Part shown: positions 49,200 to 57,893 of the stretch, piece by piece
How the letters are laid out: every line of letters begins with the position of its first letter
Position numbering within the stretch: the stretch's first letter is position 1
Assembly (NCBI RefSeq): GCF_014639235.1
Contig: NZ_BMFU01000012.1
Coordinates: 80,477-144,476 of the forward strand
Length of the DNA stretch: 64,000 nucleotides
Direction of reading: 5' to 3'
DNA from: Paenibacillus silvae
GTDB taxonomy: Bacteria; Bacillota; Bacilli; Paenibacillales; Paenibacillaceae
Program-made: the position numbers and the translations under genes
Notes under the pieces: model-generated
Told to the model about the DNA's origin: nothing
The model's database searches: none
The model's input: the letters and a program-made list of their open reading frames with translations, nothing else

Positions 49200-49943
49200 C
49201 TAATCGCGGCGCGGCCGTTCATGACGGCGGCTCAGCTCGGACATGATATCATCCAGCGGCAGCTTGCGCTCCTGCAGCAGCACGAGCAGATGGTACATCA
49301 AGTCACTCACTTCGAGACGAAGCTCGTCGTTGTCTTTATTCTTAGCAGCGATGATGGTTTCGGAAGCTTCCTCACCAATCTTTTTCAGGATTTTATCAAC
49401 GCCTTTATCGAACAGATACGTGGTATACGCACCTTCCGGACGCTCGCGTTCACGCTCAGCAATGACGGATTCCAGTTCAGCCAGTACCTCAAAGCGTCTC
49501 TGAGCACTAGATGAAGATGAAGAGGCCGTACTGGAGTCTGCCGACTCTTCTGTGCCAGCTTGCCCGGCTTCGTTTGCCGGCATTCCGATAATTTCGTTAT
49601 GGAAACAGGTCACTGCGCCTGTATGACAGGCTGGCCCTTTTGGCTTCACTTCAACCAGCAAAGTGTCACCGTCACAGTCATATTTTAATGATACTATTTT
49701 CTGCACATTTCCAGAGGTTGCCCCTTTATTCCATAGCTCCTGACGTGAGCGTGACCAGAACCAGGTTTCCCCCGATTCCAGGGACAGCTTCAGAGATTCA
49801 CGATTCATATACGCCATCATCAGTACTTCACGGGTGTCCACATCCTGCACAATGGCAGGGACGAGCCCTTCATCCCAGCGGATGTGCTCCACAACCTGCT
49901 CCAGGGAGAGCTGCTCCTTGATCTCATTACTTACCTTAGTCAC
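49200..49943 (-). CDS. hisIE: Bifunctional phosphoribosyl-AMP cyclohydrolase/phosphoribosyl-ATP pyrophosphatase
   Basis: Second and third steps of histidine synthesis. HisI domain (about 20-120: WFWSRSRQELWNKGATSGNVQKI, DCDGDTLLVEVKPKGPACHTG with the zinc Cys) is joined by a linker of mostly Ser (about 132-150, SADSSTASSSSSSAQRR) to the HisE domain (GAYTTYLFDKGVDKILKKIGEEASETIIAAKN). The start is GTG at 49943, eight bases after AAGGGGTGG, and it overlaps hisF by 8 nt. The unusual Ser run may act as flexible tether. Confidence 0.95.
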   Translation of the reverse strand: MTKVSNEIKEQLSLEQVVEHIRWDEGLVPAIVQDVDTREVLMMAYMNRESLKLSLESGETWFWSRSRQELWNKGATSGNVQKIVSLKYDCDGDTLLVEVKPKGPACHTGAVTCFHNEIIGMPANEAGQAGTEESADSSTASSSSSSAQRRFEVLAELESVIAERERERPEGAYTTYLFDKGVDKILKKIGEEASETIIAAKNKDNDELRLEVSDLMYHLLVLLQERKLPLDDIMSELSRRHERPRRD

Positions 49944-50697
49944 GGATTTCCACCCCTTGTTCTCTTAATTGTTGTTTTAACGCCGGAACGGCAATTTCTT
50001 TATAGTGGAAAATCGTTGCTGCCAGACCTGCATCCGCCTTGCCTGCTGTGAACACGTCATAGAAATGAGATTCCTTGCCTGCACCGCCTGATGCAATGAC
50101 CGGTATACTCACCGATTCCGATACAGCCGCTGTCAGTTTCAGATCAAAGCCGTCTTTGGTTCCGTCAGCATCCATACTGGTGAGCAATATTTCTCCCGCA
50201 CCCAGCTCCTCAGCCTGTTTGACCCAATCCAGTGCCTTGATTCCCGATGGCTTACGCCCGCCGTGGGTATAAACCTCCCACTCACCCCAAGCTTCGTTAT
50301 ACTTGGCATCGATGGCAACGACAATACACTGCGAGCCAAAGCGGCGTGCCCCATCCGCAATGATCTGAGGATTAAGAACAGCCGCTGTGTTCACTGCAAT
50401 CTTATCTGCACCCGCACGCAAAATGCGTTTCATGTCCTCCACCTTGGATATGCCGCCGCCTACCGTAAATGGAATGGCAATCTCGCCAGCTGTCTGCCGC
50501 ACAACTTCCTCCATCGTTTCACGGCCTTCTACTGATGCAGAGATATCGAGAAATACAAGCTCGTCCGCACCCTCGCGGTCATACAGTGCCGCCAGCTCTA
50601 CCGGATCACCCGCATCGCGGAGATTGACGAAGTTCACGCCTTTAACAACCCGGCCGTCCTTCACGTCCAGACAGGGAATGATTCTTTTTGCCAGCAT
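49936..50697 (-). CDS. hisF: Imidazole glycerol phosphate synthase cyclase subunit
   Basis: TIM barrel of 253 residues making IGP and AICAR from PRFAR with HisH ammonia. The catalytic Asp in IIPCLDVKDGRVVKG (D11), FTVGGGISKVEDMKRILRAGADKIAVNTAA, and LLTSMDADGTKDGFDL with the second catalytic Asp are present. RBS GAGGAAGAGG. Adjacent to hisA and hisIE in the operon. Confidence 0.97.
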   Translation of the reverse strand: MLAKRIIPCLDVKDGRVVKGVNFVNLRDAGDPVELAALYDREGADELVFLDISASVEGRETMEEVVRQTAGEIAIPFTVGGGISKVEDMKRILRAGADKIAVNTAAVLNPQIIADGARRFGSQCIVVAIDAKYNEAWGEWEVYTHGGRKPSGIKALDWVKQAEELGAGEILLTSMDADGTKDGFDLKLTAAVSESVSIPVIASGGAGKESHFYDVFTAGKADAGLAATIFHYKEIAVPALKQQLREQGVEIRD

Positions 50698-50726
50698 ACT
50701 GCCTCTTCCTCTCTACCCGATTATAC

Positions 50727-51461
50727 TTACTTGTTCACCAGACGCACAGCTTCAGCCAGATCAATACTGCCGGTATATAACGCTTTACCCACAATGGCTC
50801 CGCCAACACCGTCATCTGTATGACGGCTCAATCGAAGCAGATCATCCATCACACTGACACCGCCAGAAGCAATAACCGTTCGTCCGCTCGCTTTGGCAAG
50901 AGACACAATTGCTTCAACATTAGGCCCCTGCATCATACCATCACGGGAAATATCCGTGAAGATGAACGTTTCCGCTCCATAAGCAGCCAGCTCTTTCGCC
51001 AGTACCTCAGCCTGAACCTCGGAAGTTTCAAGCCATCCGCGAGTCGCCACATATCCGTTGCGAGCATCTATACCAATAGCTACTTTATCACCGTAACGTC
51101 CCAATACCTCTTCCGTAAAAGCACGGTCCTCAATCGCAGCCGTTCCGATAATCAATCGGCTTACACCAAGCTCCAGCAAACGCTCAACATCTGCAACTGT
51201 ACGAAGCCCGCCGCCTACCTGAACAGGCACATTCACTGCCGAAGCAATGCGTCCAATCAGCTCGTCGTTAACGGGACGTCCTGCTTTAGCACCATCCAGG
51301 TCTACGAGATGAACGTATGTACCGCCTTGCTTTTCCCAATCCAGCGCAACCTGAACCGGATCATCGTTATATACCGTTTCCTGATTATAATCTCCCTGTA
51401 TCAGTCTTACACATTTGCCGTCCCGGATGTCAATTGCCGGGTATAAAATAAAAGATGACAT
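50727..51461 (-). CDS. hisA: ProFAR isomerase
   Basis: Isomerises ProFAR to PRFAR. 244-residue TIM barrel with YPAIDIRDGKCVRLIQGDY (catalytic Asp), VQVGGGLRTVADVERLLELGVSRLIIGTAA, FTDISRDGMMQGPN and VIASGGVSVMDDLLRL. The start follows AGGAGGCC. Sits between hisH and hisF in the pathway order. Confidence 0.97.
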   Translation of the reverse strand: MSSFILYPAIDIRDGKCVRLIQGDYNQETVYNDDPVQVALDWEKQGGTYVHLVDLDGAKAGRPVNDELIGRIASAVNVPVQVGGGLRTVADVERLLELGVSRLIIGTAAIEDRAFTEEVLGRYGDKVAIGIDARNGYVATRGWLETSEVQAEVLAKELAAYGAETFIFTDISRDGMMQGPNVEAIVSLAKASGRTVIASGGVSVMDDLLRLSRHTDDGVGGAIVGKALYTGSIDLAEAVRLVNK

Positions 51462-51561
51462 ACAAGGCCTCCTGAGTATGGATTTGAGTTTTATAAGTCA
51501 GTTCAAGTCTCATTCAAGTTTTATTCCAAGGTTGACTTGAAACAGATTCGATCAATCTTCT

Positions 51562-52185
51562 TCAAAGGATCGGTGAACTGGTCAACGACAGGAAATTGCC
51601 AAGCAGCTTCATGCCAAGCTCGCCGCTCTTCTCGGGGTGGAACTGCATACCGAAGTTTGATCCTCTGCCCACAATGGCTGTAACCGGATGGCCGTAATCC
51701 GTAACCGCCAGCAAATCCCCTTTGTTGTCAGTTAATGCATGATATGAGTGCACAAAATAGACGTGACCTGCATCCAGGCCAACAAACAACGGATTTTCAG
51801 GGTGAAGGAATTCCAGTCGATTCCATCCCATATGTGGAACCTTCAGCTCGCCTGGTGCGAAACGCACCACTTTACCAGGCAGAATATCCAGTCCCTCATG
51901 CTGACCGTGCTCTTCACTTGAGCTGAAAAGCAGCTGCATCCCCAGACAGATGCCAAGGAGCGGTTTAGAGCTAGCCGCCGCTTCCTTGACTACAGCATCC
52001 AGACCCGTCTCCCGCAGATGCACCATCGCATCACCGAAGGCGCCAACACCGGGCAGAATTACACCATCTGCACCCAGAATAGCCTCACGCTCACCTGTGA
52101 CCAGCGCTTCGTAGCCAAGACGTTCGACCGCTTTGCCGACGCTGTGCAGGTTCCCCATACCGTAATCGACAATTGCAATCGCCAT
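51562..52185 (-). CDS. hisH: Imidazole glycerol phosphate synthase glutaminase subunit
   Basis: Class I glutamine amidotransferase feeding ammonia to HisF. 207 residues with the oxyanion loop LPGVGAFGDAM, nucleophile Cys80 in GICLGMQLLF, and the His/Glu dyad in MQFHPEKSG. The start follows AGGGAGTG. Three bases after hisB, so coupled. Confidence 0.97.
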   Translation of the reverse strand: MAIAIVDYGMGNLHSVGKAVERLGYEALVTGEREAILGADGVILPGVGAFGDAMVHLRETGLDAVVKEAAASSKPLLGICLGMQLLFSSSEEHGQHEGLDILPGKVVRFAPGELKVPHMGWNRLEFLHPENPLFVGLDAGHVYFVHSYHALTDNKGDLLAVTDYGHPVTAIVGRGSNFGMQFHPEKSGELGMKLLGNFLSLTSSPIL

Positions 52186-52188
52186 CGT

Positions 52189-52830
52189 CTACAGCACTCC
52201 CTTCGTGGAAGGCACACCTGTTACCCGTGGATCAATCATCGTTGCTTCATCCAGCGCACGTCCAAGGGCTTTGAAGACCGCTTCAATCATGTGATGTGTG
52301 TTCTGACCATAGTGCACGATAACATGAAGAGTAATCCGTGCTTCAAGCGCCAGCTTCCACAGAAATTCATGCACTAGCTCTGTAGAAAAGCTGCCTACCT
52401 GTTGTGACGGATACTCAGCGCGATATTCAAAGTGCGGACGATTGCTCACATCGATAATCACTTGAGCCAGCGCTTCATCCATCGGAACAAACACACTGGC
52501 ATAACGTTTAATCCCTCGTTTATCTCCCAGTGCCTGGTAAAGCGTCTGTCCCAGACAGATTCCGATATCTTCAACCGTGTGATGATCATCGATCTCAATA
52601 TCTCCGCGTGCCTGCACGTTCAGGTCGAACTGGCCGTGCTTCGTGAACAGGTCCAGCATGTGGTTGAGGAACGGTACATCCGTCTCAATATTGGATTGTC
52701 CTGTCCCATCTACATTGAACGACAACTGGATATTGGTCTCATTGGTTTTGCGATCTACCTCTGCCTGGCGTACTGCCCCTTTACTTTGAACCTCTACACC
52801 ATTGTCTGTGCTTTTGTTCTGGTTATCCAT
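52189..52830 (-). CDS. hisB: Imidazoleglycerol-phosphate dehydratase
   Basis: Manganese dehydratase making imidazole acetol phosphate. 213 residues including an N-terminal extension of about 20. Metal-binding His runs are in FLNHMLDLFTKHGQFD, DDHHTVEDIGICLGQTL and VHYGQNTHHMIEAVFKALGRAL. There is no phosphatase domain, in line with the separate hisJ. Its ATG overlaps the hisD end by 8 nt behind GGCGGA. Confidence 0.96.
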   Translation of the reverse strand: MDNQNKSTDNGVEVQSKGAVRQAEVDRKTNETNIQLSFNVDGTGQSNIETDVPFLNHMLDLFTKHGQFDLNVQARGDIEIDDHHTVEDIGICLGQTLYQALGDKRGIKRYASVFVPMDEALAQVIIDVSNRPHFEYRAEYPSQQVGSFSTELVHEFLWKLALEARITLHVIVHYGQNTHHMIEAVFKALGRALDEATMIDPRVTGVPSTKGVL

Positions 52831-54127
52831 TGTCCGATTCCGCCTTTCCTTCCTGTTCTAACCGTACAGCGATCGCACGGGCATGCCCCTCAAGTCCCTC
52901 GTGACGAGCCAATTCAATAATTGCTGCCCCATTCTGCAGCAGTGCTTCTTTACTATAATAGATCAAGCTTGATTTCTTGATAAAATCATCCACGTCTACG
53001 GGTGAACTGAACCGAGCCGTTCCATTTGTCGGAATAATATGATTGGGCCCGGCAAAATAATCGCCTACCGGCTCCGAGCTGTATGGGCCGAGGAAAATCG
53101 CTCCTGCATTCTCGATTCGGCCAGCATAAGCCATTGGCTCCTGCACCATAATCTCCAGATGCTCCGGCGCGAGCCGGTTCACGACATCGATTCCTTCATC
53201 GATGGAATCGACTACAATAATGGCGCCATACTGCTCTACCGAAGCAGCGGCGATATCACGTCGCGGCAGCACATCCAGCTGCCGCTTCACCTCGGCCTGC
53301 ACGGCTTCCGCCAGCACGGCCGAGTTGGTGACGAGAATGGCCGATGCCATCTCGTCATGCTCCGCCTGCGACAACAGGTCCGCGGCGACATACCCCGGAT
53401 TCGCCGTGTCATCGGCGAGCACCACAATTTCACTCGGGCCGGCGATACTATCGATATCGACTGCCCCGTACACCTCGCGCTTCGCGAGCGCCACGTAGAT
53501 ACTGCCCGGGCCACAGATCTTGTCGACCGGGGCAATGCTCTCCGTGCCGTAAGCGAGTGCGGCGATCGCCTGTGCGCCGCCAACCCGGTACATCTCGCTC
53601 ACGCCCGCTTCCGCGGCAGCCACGAGAATGTACGGGTTAATGCCCTCACCGCCGTTCGTCGCCGGCGGTGTGACAAGCACAATCTCCGGCACGCCCGCAA
53701 CCTGTGCTGGAATCACATTCATCAGCACCGATGATGGATACGCTGCTTTCCCCCCGGGGACGTACACGCCGACACGCTTCAGCGGCCTAATAATCTGGCC
53801 GAGCAGACTGCCATCCGGCTGCCAGTCCATCCACGAATTGCGTTTCTGCTTCTCATGAAACGCACGGATGTTGACGGCGGCTTGACGAATCGCCGTCACA
53901 AACGATGGCTCCACGGCTGCATACGCCGCCTGGAGCTCCTCCTGCGGCACGCGCAGCTGCGCAGCCGTCAGCGTCGTGCGGTCCAGCTGCTCCGTGTAAC
54001 GCAGCAGAGCCGCATCACCTTCCCGGCGAATATCTGAGACAATTCGCCGTACCGTTTCATTTTGCTCCGGTGTACCGTACTCCACCTCACGCTTCAGATC
54101 AAAATCCCGTGCTGATACAATCTTCAT
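52823..54127 (-). CDS. hisD: Histidinol dehydrogenase
   Basis: Zinc enzyme oxidising histidinol to histidine with NAD. 434 residues. The conserved PGGKAAYPSSVLMNVIPAQVAGV, GGAQAIAALAYGTESI, KICGPGSIYVALAKREVYG, DSIAGPSEIVVLADDTANP and LLSQAEHDEMA carry the substrate and zinc contacts. The start at 54127 follows GGGAGGG. Parts of the gene have notably higher GC than the neighbours (53.3-54.0 kb); this may be recent recombination or codon preference. Confidence 0.97.
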   Translation of the reverse strand: MKIVSARDFDLKREVEYGTPEQNETVRRIVSDIRREGDAALLRYTEQLDRTTLTAAQLRVPQEELQAAYAAVEPSFVTAIRQAAVNIRAFHEKQKRNSWMDWQPDGSLLGQIIRPLKRVGVYVPGGKAAYPSSVLMNVIPAQVAGVPEIVLVTPPATNGGEGINPYILVAAAEAGVSEMYRVGGAQAIAALAYGTESIAPVDKICGPGSIYVALAKREVYGAVDIDSIAGPSEIVVLADDTANPGYVAADLLSQAEHDEMASAILVTNSAVLAEAVQAEVKRQLDVLPRRDIAAASVEQYGAIIVVDSIDEGIDVVNRLAPEHLEIMVQEPMAYAGRIENAGAIFLGPYSSEPVGDYFAGPNHIIPTNGTARFSSPVDVDDFIKKSSLIYYSKEALLQNGAAIIELARHEGLEGHARAIAVRLEQEGKAESDNG

Positions 54128-54278
54128 CCGTACACCCTCCCTTTCGGTTATACTCCCTGTTACGCTGTATATATCTATTGCCACTCAGCTGGCTTGCTGA
54201 TCAACTGCATCATGACTGCCTGCTGATCCATTCACACTATATAAGCTGTATTTTTATTTACCTATTCACTATCCTTTG

Positions 54279-54938
54279 CTATCTACGCTGGCTGCCAGCC
54301 GAGACCTCATTACCGCTTGGAATGACGAGTTGGAGGGCATCACATAAAGCCTGAATGCGGGCATTTTTCATCCGGTAGCTCACTCGATTCGCAATCAAGC
54401 GGCTCGTAATGTCCAGAATCTGTGTCATCTCCACAAGGCCGTTCTCACGCAGCGTCTGCCCGGTCTCCACCAGATCGACGATCCGGTCAGCTAATCCAAT
54501 CAGAGGTGCAAGCTCGATGGAGCCATTCAGCTTGATAACCTCAACCTGTTGTCCCTGCTCACGGAAATACTGAGAAGCAATGCGAGGATACTTGGTTGCC
54601 ACCCGCTGCTGAATGCCTGCCTTCCAGTCCGGCAGCCCAATCACCGACATACGACACTGGGCAATACCCAGATTCAGCAGCTCATACACATCGCGATCTT
54701 CCTCAAGCAGCACATCCTTCCCGACAATGCCGATATCGGCAACGCCGTACTCTACATACGTTGGAACATCGACAGGTTTAGCCATAATGAACTCCATTCC
54801 GGCTTCAGGCACTTCAATAACCAGCTTGCGTGTATCATCCACATCTTCAGGAATATCCAGTCCTGCCTCACGGAACAGCTTGGAGGCCTTTTTATAGATA
54901 CGGCCTTTGGGCATTGCCACCTTTAGAATATCCGACAT
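54279..54938 (-). CDS. hisG: ATP phosphoribosyltransferase, short form
   Basis: First committed step of histidine synthesis. The 219-residue product is the short catalytic form, which needs HisZ for activity and feedback; hisZ is the next gene upstream. Visible are AMPKGRIYKKASKLFREAGL, ADIGIVGKDVLLEEDRDVYELLNLGIAQCRMSV, and the PRPP loop LADRIVDLVETGQTLRENGLVE. The start at 54938, behind AAAGGAGGA, lies one base after the hisZ stop. Confidence 0.96.
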   Translation of the reverse strand: MSDILKVAMPKGRIYKKASKLFREAGLDIPEDVDDTRKLVIEVPEAGMEFIMAKPVDVPTYVEYGVADIGIVGKDVLLEEDRDVYELLNLGIAQCRMSVIGLPDWKAGIQQRVATKYPRIASQYFREQGQQVEVIKLNGSIELAPLIGLADRIVDLVETGQTLRENGLVEMTQILDITSRLIANRVSYRMKNARIQALCDALQLVIPSGNEVSAGSQRR

Positions 54939-54939
54939 C

Positions 54940-56130
54940 TCAAAGTCCTCCTTTGGGTGATCCATAGATAATGACCTGTTCATCCGGGTCTGCGCTAGCT
55001 CCACTTGCTTTTACTTCTCCTTGATCCGTAAGAAGAGTCGTGATTACATTCTGCCCGATACTCCGCAATCTTGCTGCTTCAGCCAGTGCTTCAGCCCGAT
55101 GCTCCGGGCTGTATTCGATACGTACCGACTTCTTCTCTTCAATCGTGATGCCATGAACACCATCAATGATCCGGTTTGTTTTTAACGCAAAACCTGTCGC
55201 CGGAAGCGCACGTCCAAACTGCTGCAGCAGATTGTCATACCGTCCGCCGCTGCATACCGGTGATCCCAGCTCTGCCGCATACCCTTCAAACGTCATGCCT
55301 GTATAATAGGAGAAATCCCCAATCATCGTCAGGTCAATCAGCACATGCTCCGAGACACCGTAAGCCTCCAGCACCTCAAACACCGCGCATAGATGTGCAA
55401 TAGACTTCGCCGCTTCAGGACTTGAACTGAGCTCGCCTGCATGAGTACAGATTTCCTTCCCGCCCCGCAGACGCAAAATGGCTTCAAGCCGCTGTTTCTG
55501 CCCAGGCTCCAGATGTAAAGCTTCAATAGATTGGCGGTAGCCCACATAATCTCGTCCCAGAAGCCCTTCCTTCAGCTGCTCCTGCTCTGCCGTCTGGCCA
55601 GGAATAACCTCTTCCAGCAATCCGTTCAGAAAGCCCATATGACCCATCGCGATTTTAAAAGAAGATACCCCCGCAGCCTGCAACGAGGCAATGGCCAGTG
55701 CAACCACTTCAGCATCAGCTTCAGGAGAGTCATCTCCTACGAGCTCCACACCTGTCTGAAAGAACTCTGCTTCACGCCCGGCTTCCTCTTCAATCGATCG
55801 AAATACGTTCGCATGATAGGACAGACGCAGCGGCAGTTTCTCATCTTTAAGCATGGATGACACTACACGTGCGATTGGAGCTGTCAGATCAGAGCGCAAT
55901 ACCAGCGTTGTTCCCCGACTGTTCAATAATTTAAACAATTTGCGATCCGATGTTGAGCTGGCTACCCCCACCGTATCGTAGTATTCAATCGTTGGTGTGA
56001 TGATCTGGCGGTAACCCCAGCGCTCCATGCATTCCAGTACATTACGTTCAATCATTCGCAGCTTGGATACGACATGTGGTGTGTAATCACGAAAGCCGGT
56101 CGGTTTTTCAAAGCCTTTTGGTTTGGACAT
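54940..56130 (-). CDS. hisZ: ATP phosphoribosyltransferase regulatory subunit HisZ
   Basis: Class II aminoacyl-tRNA synthetase-like protein that activates short HisG and mediates histidine feedback. 396 residues with motif-like segments PTGFRDYTPHVVSKLR, SDLTAPIARVVSSM, SYHANVFRSIEEEAGREAEFFQTGVELVGDDS, and CSGGRYDNLLQQFG. Lacks synthetase-length C-terminal domain. RBS GGGGTG eleven bases before the ATG. First gene of the his operon here. Confidence 0.96.
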   Translation of the reverse strand: MSKPKGFEKPTGFRDYTPHVVSKLRMIERNVLECMERWGYRQIITPTIEYYDTVGVASSTSDRKLFKLLNSRGTTLVLRSDLTAPIARVVSSMLKDEKLPLRLSYHANVFRSIEEEAGREAEFFQTGVELVGDDSPEADAEVVALAIASLQAAGVSSFKIAMGHMGFLNGLLEEVIPGQTAEQEQLKEGLLGRDYVGYRQSIEALHLEPGQKQRLEAILRLRGGKEICTHAGELSSSPEAAKSIAHLCAVFEVLEAYGVSEHVLIDLTMIGDFSYYTGMTFEGYAAELGSPVCSGGRYDNLLQQFGRALPATGFALKTNRIIDGVHGITIEEKKSVRIEYSPEHRAEALAEAARLRSIGQNVITTLLTDQGEVKASGASADPDEQVIIYGSPKGGL

Positions 56131-56670
56131 TGGTACTATTCACCCCGAGTTATGAATTTGAATGCTTGTCATTTGCATCATCTATATCATGATATCGCTC
56201 TATTTCAACAGGATTTATGTATGACAAATCCCCATTCTAAGTTGTAACCCGAATTCAGTGTAAAGCCGCATTACGCAATGAGAAAGACATTTTTTTCAAT
56301 TGCATATGTTGATCCTATTGTTCGTAAATACATTTCACTAACAGATCACGAATGCACTTCTATAACATATACTTTCGTATGGTAAAGTGCTAACAAACTA
56401 AAGGATATGGGATATGATAACATGAATACGGCTGGAACGTCAACCAACTGGCGGGCTAACCACATTTGTTCCTTTCCGTTCCTTCACTTTCCTTTATTTA
56501 CTTTACTCCTATGACTTATCATGCCTCATACAGCTTATATCCCCGCACCTATACGTTCGCTGACGCTGTTAGACTTCAAATTTTGTATACGAAAAAAGCT
56601 GCCTTCAGCAGCTCTTCCTGGATGCATCCTTGCATGCATCCCTTTACCTCTAATTTTTACAAATTTTAGC
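56131..56670. other. Region upstream of the his operon
   Basis: 540 AT-rich bases. A weak promoter-like pair near 56195-56220 (minus, TTGAAA and TATAGA) may drive the his operon. The terminator at 56590-56616 closes the lgt-ppaX unit. I looked for a T-box with the T-box sequence before a terminator and for other histidine leader structures and did not see one. Confidence 0.4.
56590..56616 (-). terminator. Terminator after the acyltransferase gene
   Basis: Minus strand AGCTGC-TGAAG-GCAGCT stem followed by TTTTTTCG. Confidence 0.9.
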
Positions 56671-57234
56671 CTAGTGCAGCTTTCCCCGTGAAACCTCATC
56701 CGTTTTAAAAATCATTTCCTCTTTCGCCGTCTCCTCTTCCTCTAACGATGAGGCAGAACGCTTCAGCTCACGCAGCGGATTGCCTCCAACAAATGCCCCC
56801 GGAGCCACATCCTTATGAACCACTGCACCAGCAGCAACCACTGCTCCATCACCAATCGTTACCCCTGGGAGGATCGTGGTGTTTGCACCAATGAGCACAT
56901 TATTTCCGATAATGACCTCACCCAGCCTGTACTCTTTAATGAGGTATTCGTGTGCAAGAATCGTTGTGTTGTATCCAATCACGGAGTTTTCACCGATCTT
57001 TATCTTTTCCGGAAAAAAAACATCCACCATAACCATCAGGCCAAAAGCCGTATGCTTCCCAACCTTCATGCCCAGCACCCGATTATAGATCCAGTTCTTC
57101 AGAGGAAGAATCGGGCAATACCGTGACAGCTGAATCCAGATAAAGTTATAAACGCCTTTCCATGGGCTCACTGTCTTGTAGATATGCCAAAGCGCATTCT
57201 CGGTTTCTACGGGATAGCGGGTTACTTTTCTCAT
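56671..57234 (-). CDS. Hexapeptide-repeat acyltransferase (YvoF-like)
   Basis: A 187-residue left-handed beta-helix acyltransferase. The hexapeptide pattern runs about 65-150: IKIGENSVIGYNTTILAHEYL, EVIIGNNVLIGANTTILPGVTIGDGAVVAAGAVVHKDV, then the closing GNPLRELKRS. The N-terminal 60 residues carry a hydrophobic amphipathic segment (VYNFIWIQLSRYCPILPLKNWI). Acceptor unknown; the Bacillus yvoF gene has the same place in hprK-lgt-ppaX-yvoF. Starts within the end of ppaX, overlap 4 nt. Confidence 0.88.
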   Translation of the reverse strand: MRKVTRYPVETENALWHIYKTVSPWKGVYNFIWIQLSRYCPILPLKNWIYNRVLGMKVGKHTAFGLMVMVDVFFPEKIKIGENSVIGYNTTILAHEYLIKEYRLGEVIIGNNVLIGANTTILPGVTIGDGAVVAAGAVVHKDVAPGAFVGGNPLRELKRSASSLEEEETAKEEMIFKTDEVSRGKLH

Positions 57235-57887
57235 GAACGTCCAGTTCCTGTAAGAATTTTGTCCAGCAAGTCCCTCATATCATGCAAAATATAATCCGGC
57301 TTGTATCCGCTCAGAACCTCTTCTCCTTTAAGAGACCATGCCACACCGGCAGAGAGAGCACTAGCGTTCTGCGCAGATTGTATATCCACCGGACTGTCGC
57401 CCACCATTAGCGTGCAAGCTGGATCTGACCCCAGCTCGGCCATCGCTTTTTGTACAGGCTCGGCATGAGGCTTCGGATGAGTAACATCCGTTACCGTTAC
57501 AATAGACTTCATATATTTAAGCAGATCGAAACGTTCCAGCACCTTCAGAGTCGAAGGGCGAATTTTGGTTGTTACTACCCCCATCGTAATGCCTGCCTGA
57601 TGCAGAGCCTCCACCACCTCAATGACATAGGGGAAGGGCTTGACCATTGCTTCATGATGAATATCATTGTAAGCCCGATAACCTTTGACATACTCCGATA
57701 CCTCTTCATGACCTGAAAAGGTTCGCATTTGTTGCTCCAATGTGCCCCCCATATGCGGAATGATCTGTTCCCTTGTCCATGGTTCAGCATGGTCCCACCC
57801 TTGCATGACGTGCAGGAAGGAGTTGATAATCAGCTCATTGGTATCAATAATCGTTCCATCCAGATCAAACAGTACCGTGTCAATCAC
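57231..57887 (-). CDS. ppaX: Pyrophosphatase PpaX
   Basis: HAD-superfamily enzyme that hydrolyses the pyrophosphate made when HprK dephosphorylates HPr-Ser-P. 218 residues with HAD motif I FDLDGTIIDTNELI near 8-20, motif II TTKIRPS, motif III/IV HPKPHAEPV and LMVGDSPVDIQSAQ. The start is GTG at 57887, nine bases behind AAAGGAG, which itself belongs to the lgt end. The context with hprK supports the specific name. Confidence 0.92.
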   Translation of the reverse strand: MIDTVLFDLDGTIIDTNELIINSFLHVMQGWDHAEPWTREQIIPHMGGTLEQQMRTFSGHEEVSEYVKGYRAYNDIHHEAMVKPFPYVIEVVEALHQAGITMGVVTTKIRPSTLKVLERFDLLKYMKSIVTVTDVTHPKPHAEPVQKAMAELGSDPACTLMVGDSPVDIQSAQNASALSAGVAWSLKGEEVLSGYKPDYILHDMRDLLDKILTGTGRS

Positions 57888-57893
57888 GTTGCA

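Noticed and set aside
56131..56670. Histidine T-box or other riboswitch before the his operon
   Set aside because: No T-box sequence or long leader ending in a terminator was found upstream of hisZ; the terminator there belongs to the lgt unit.
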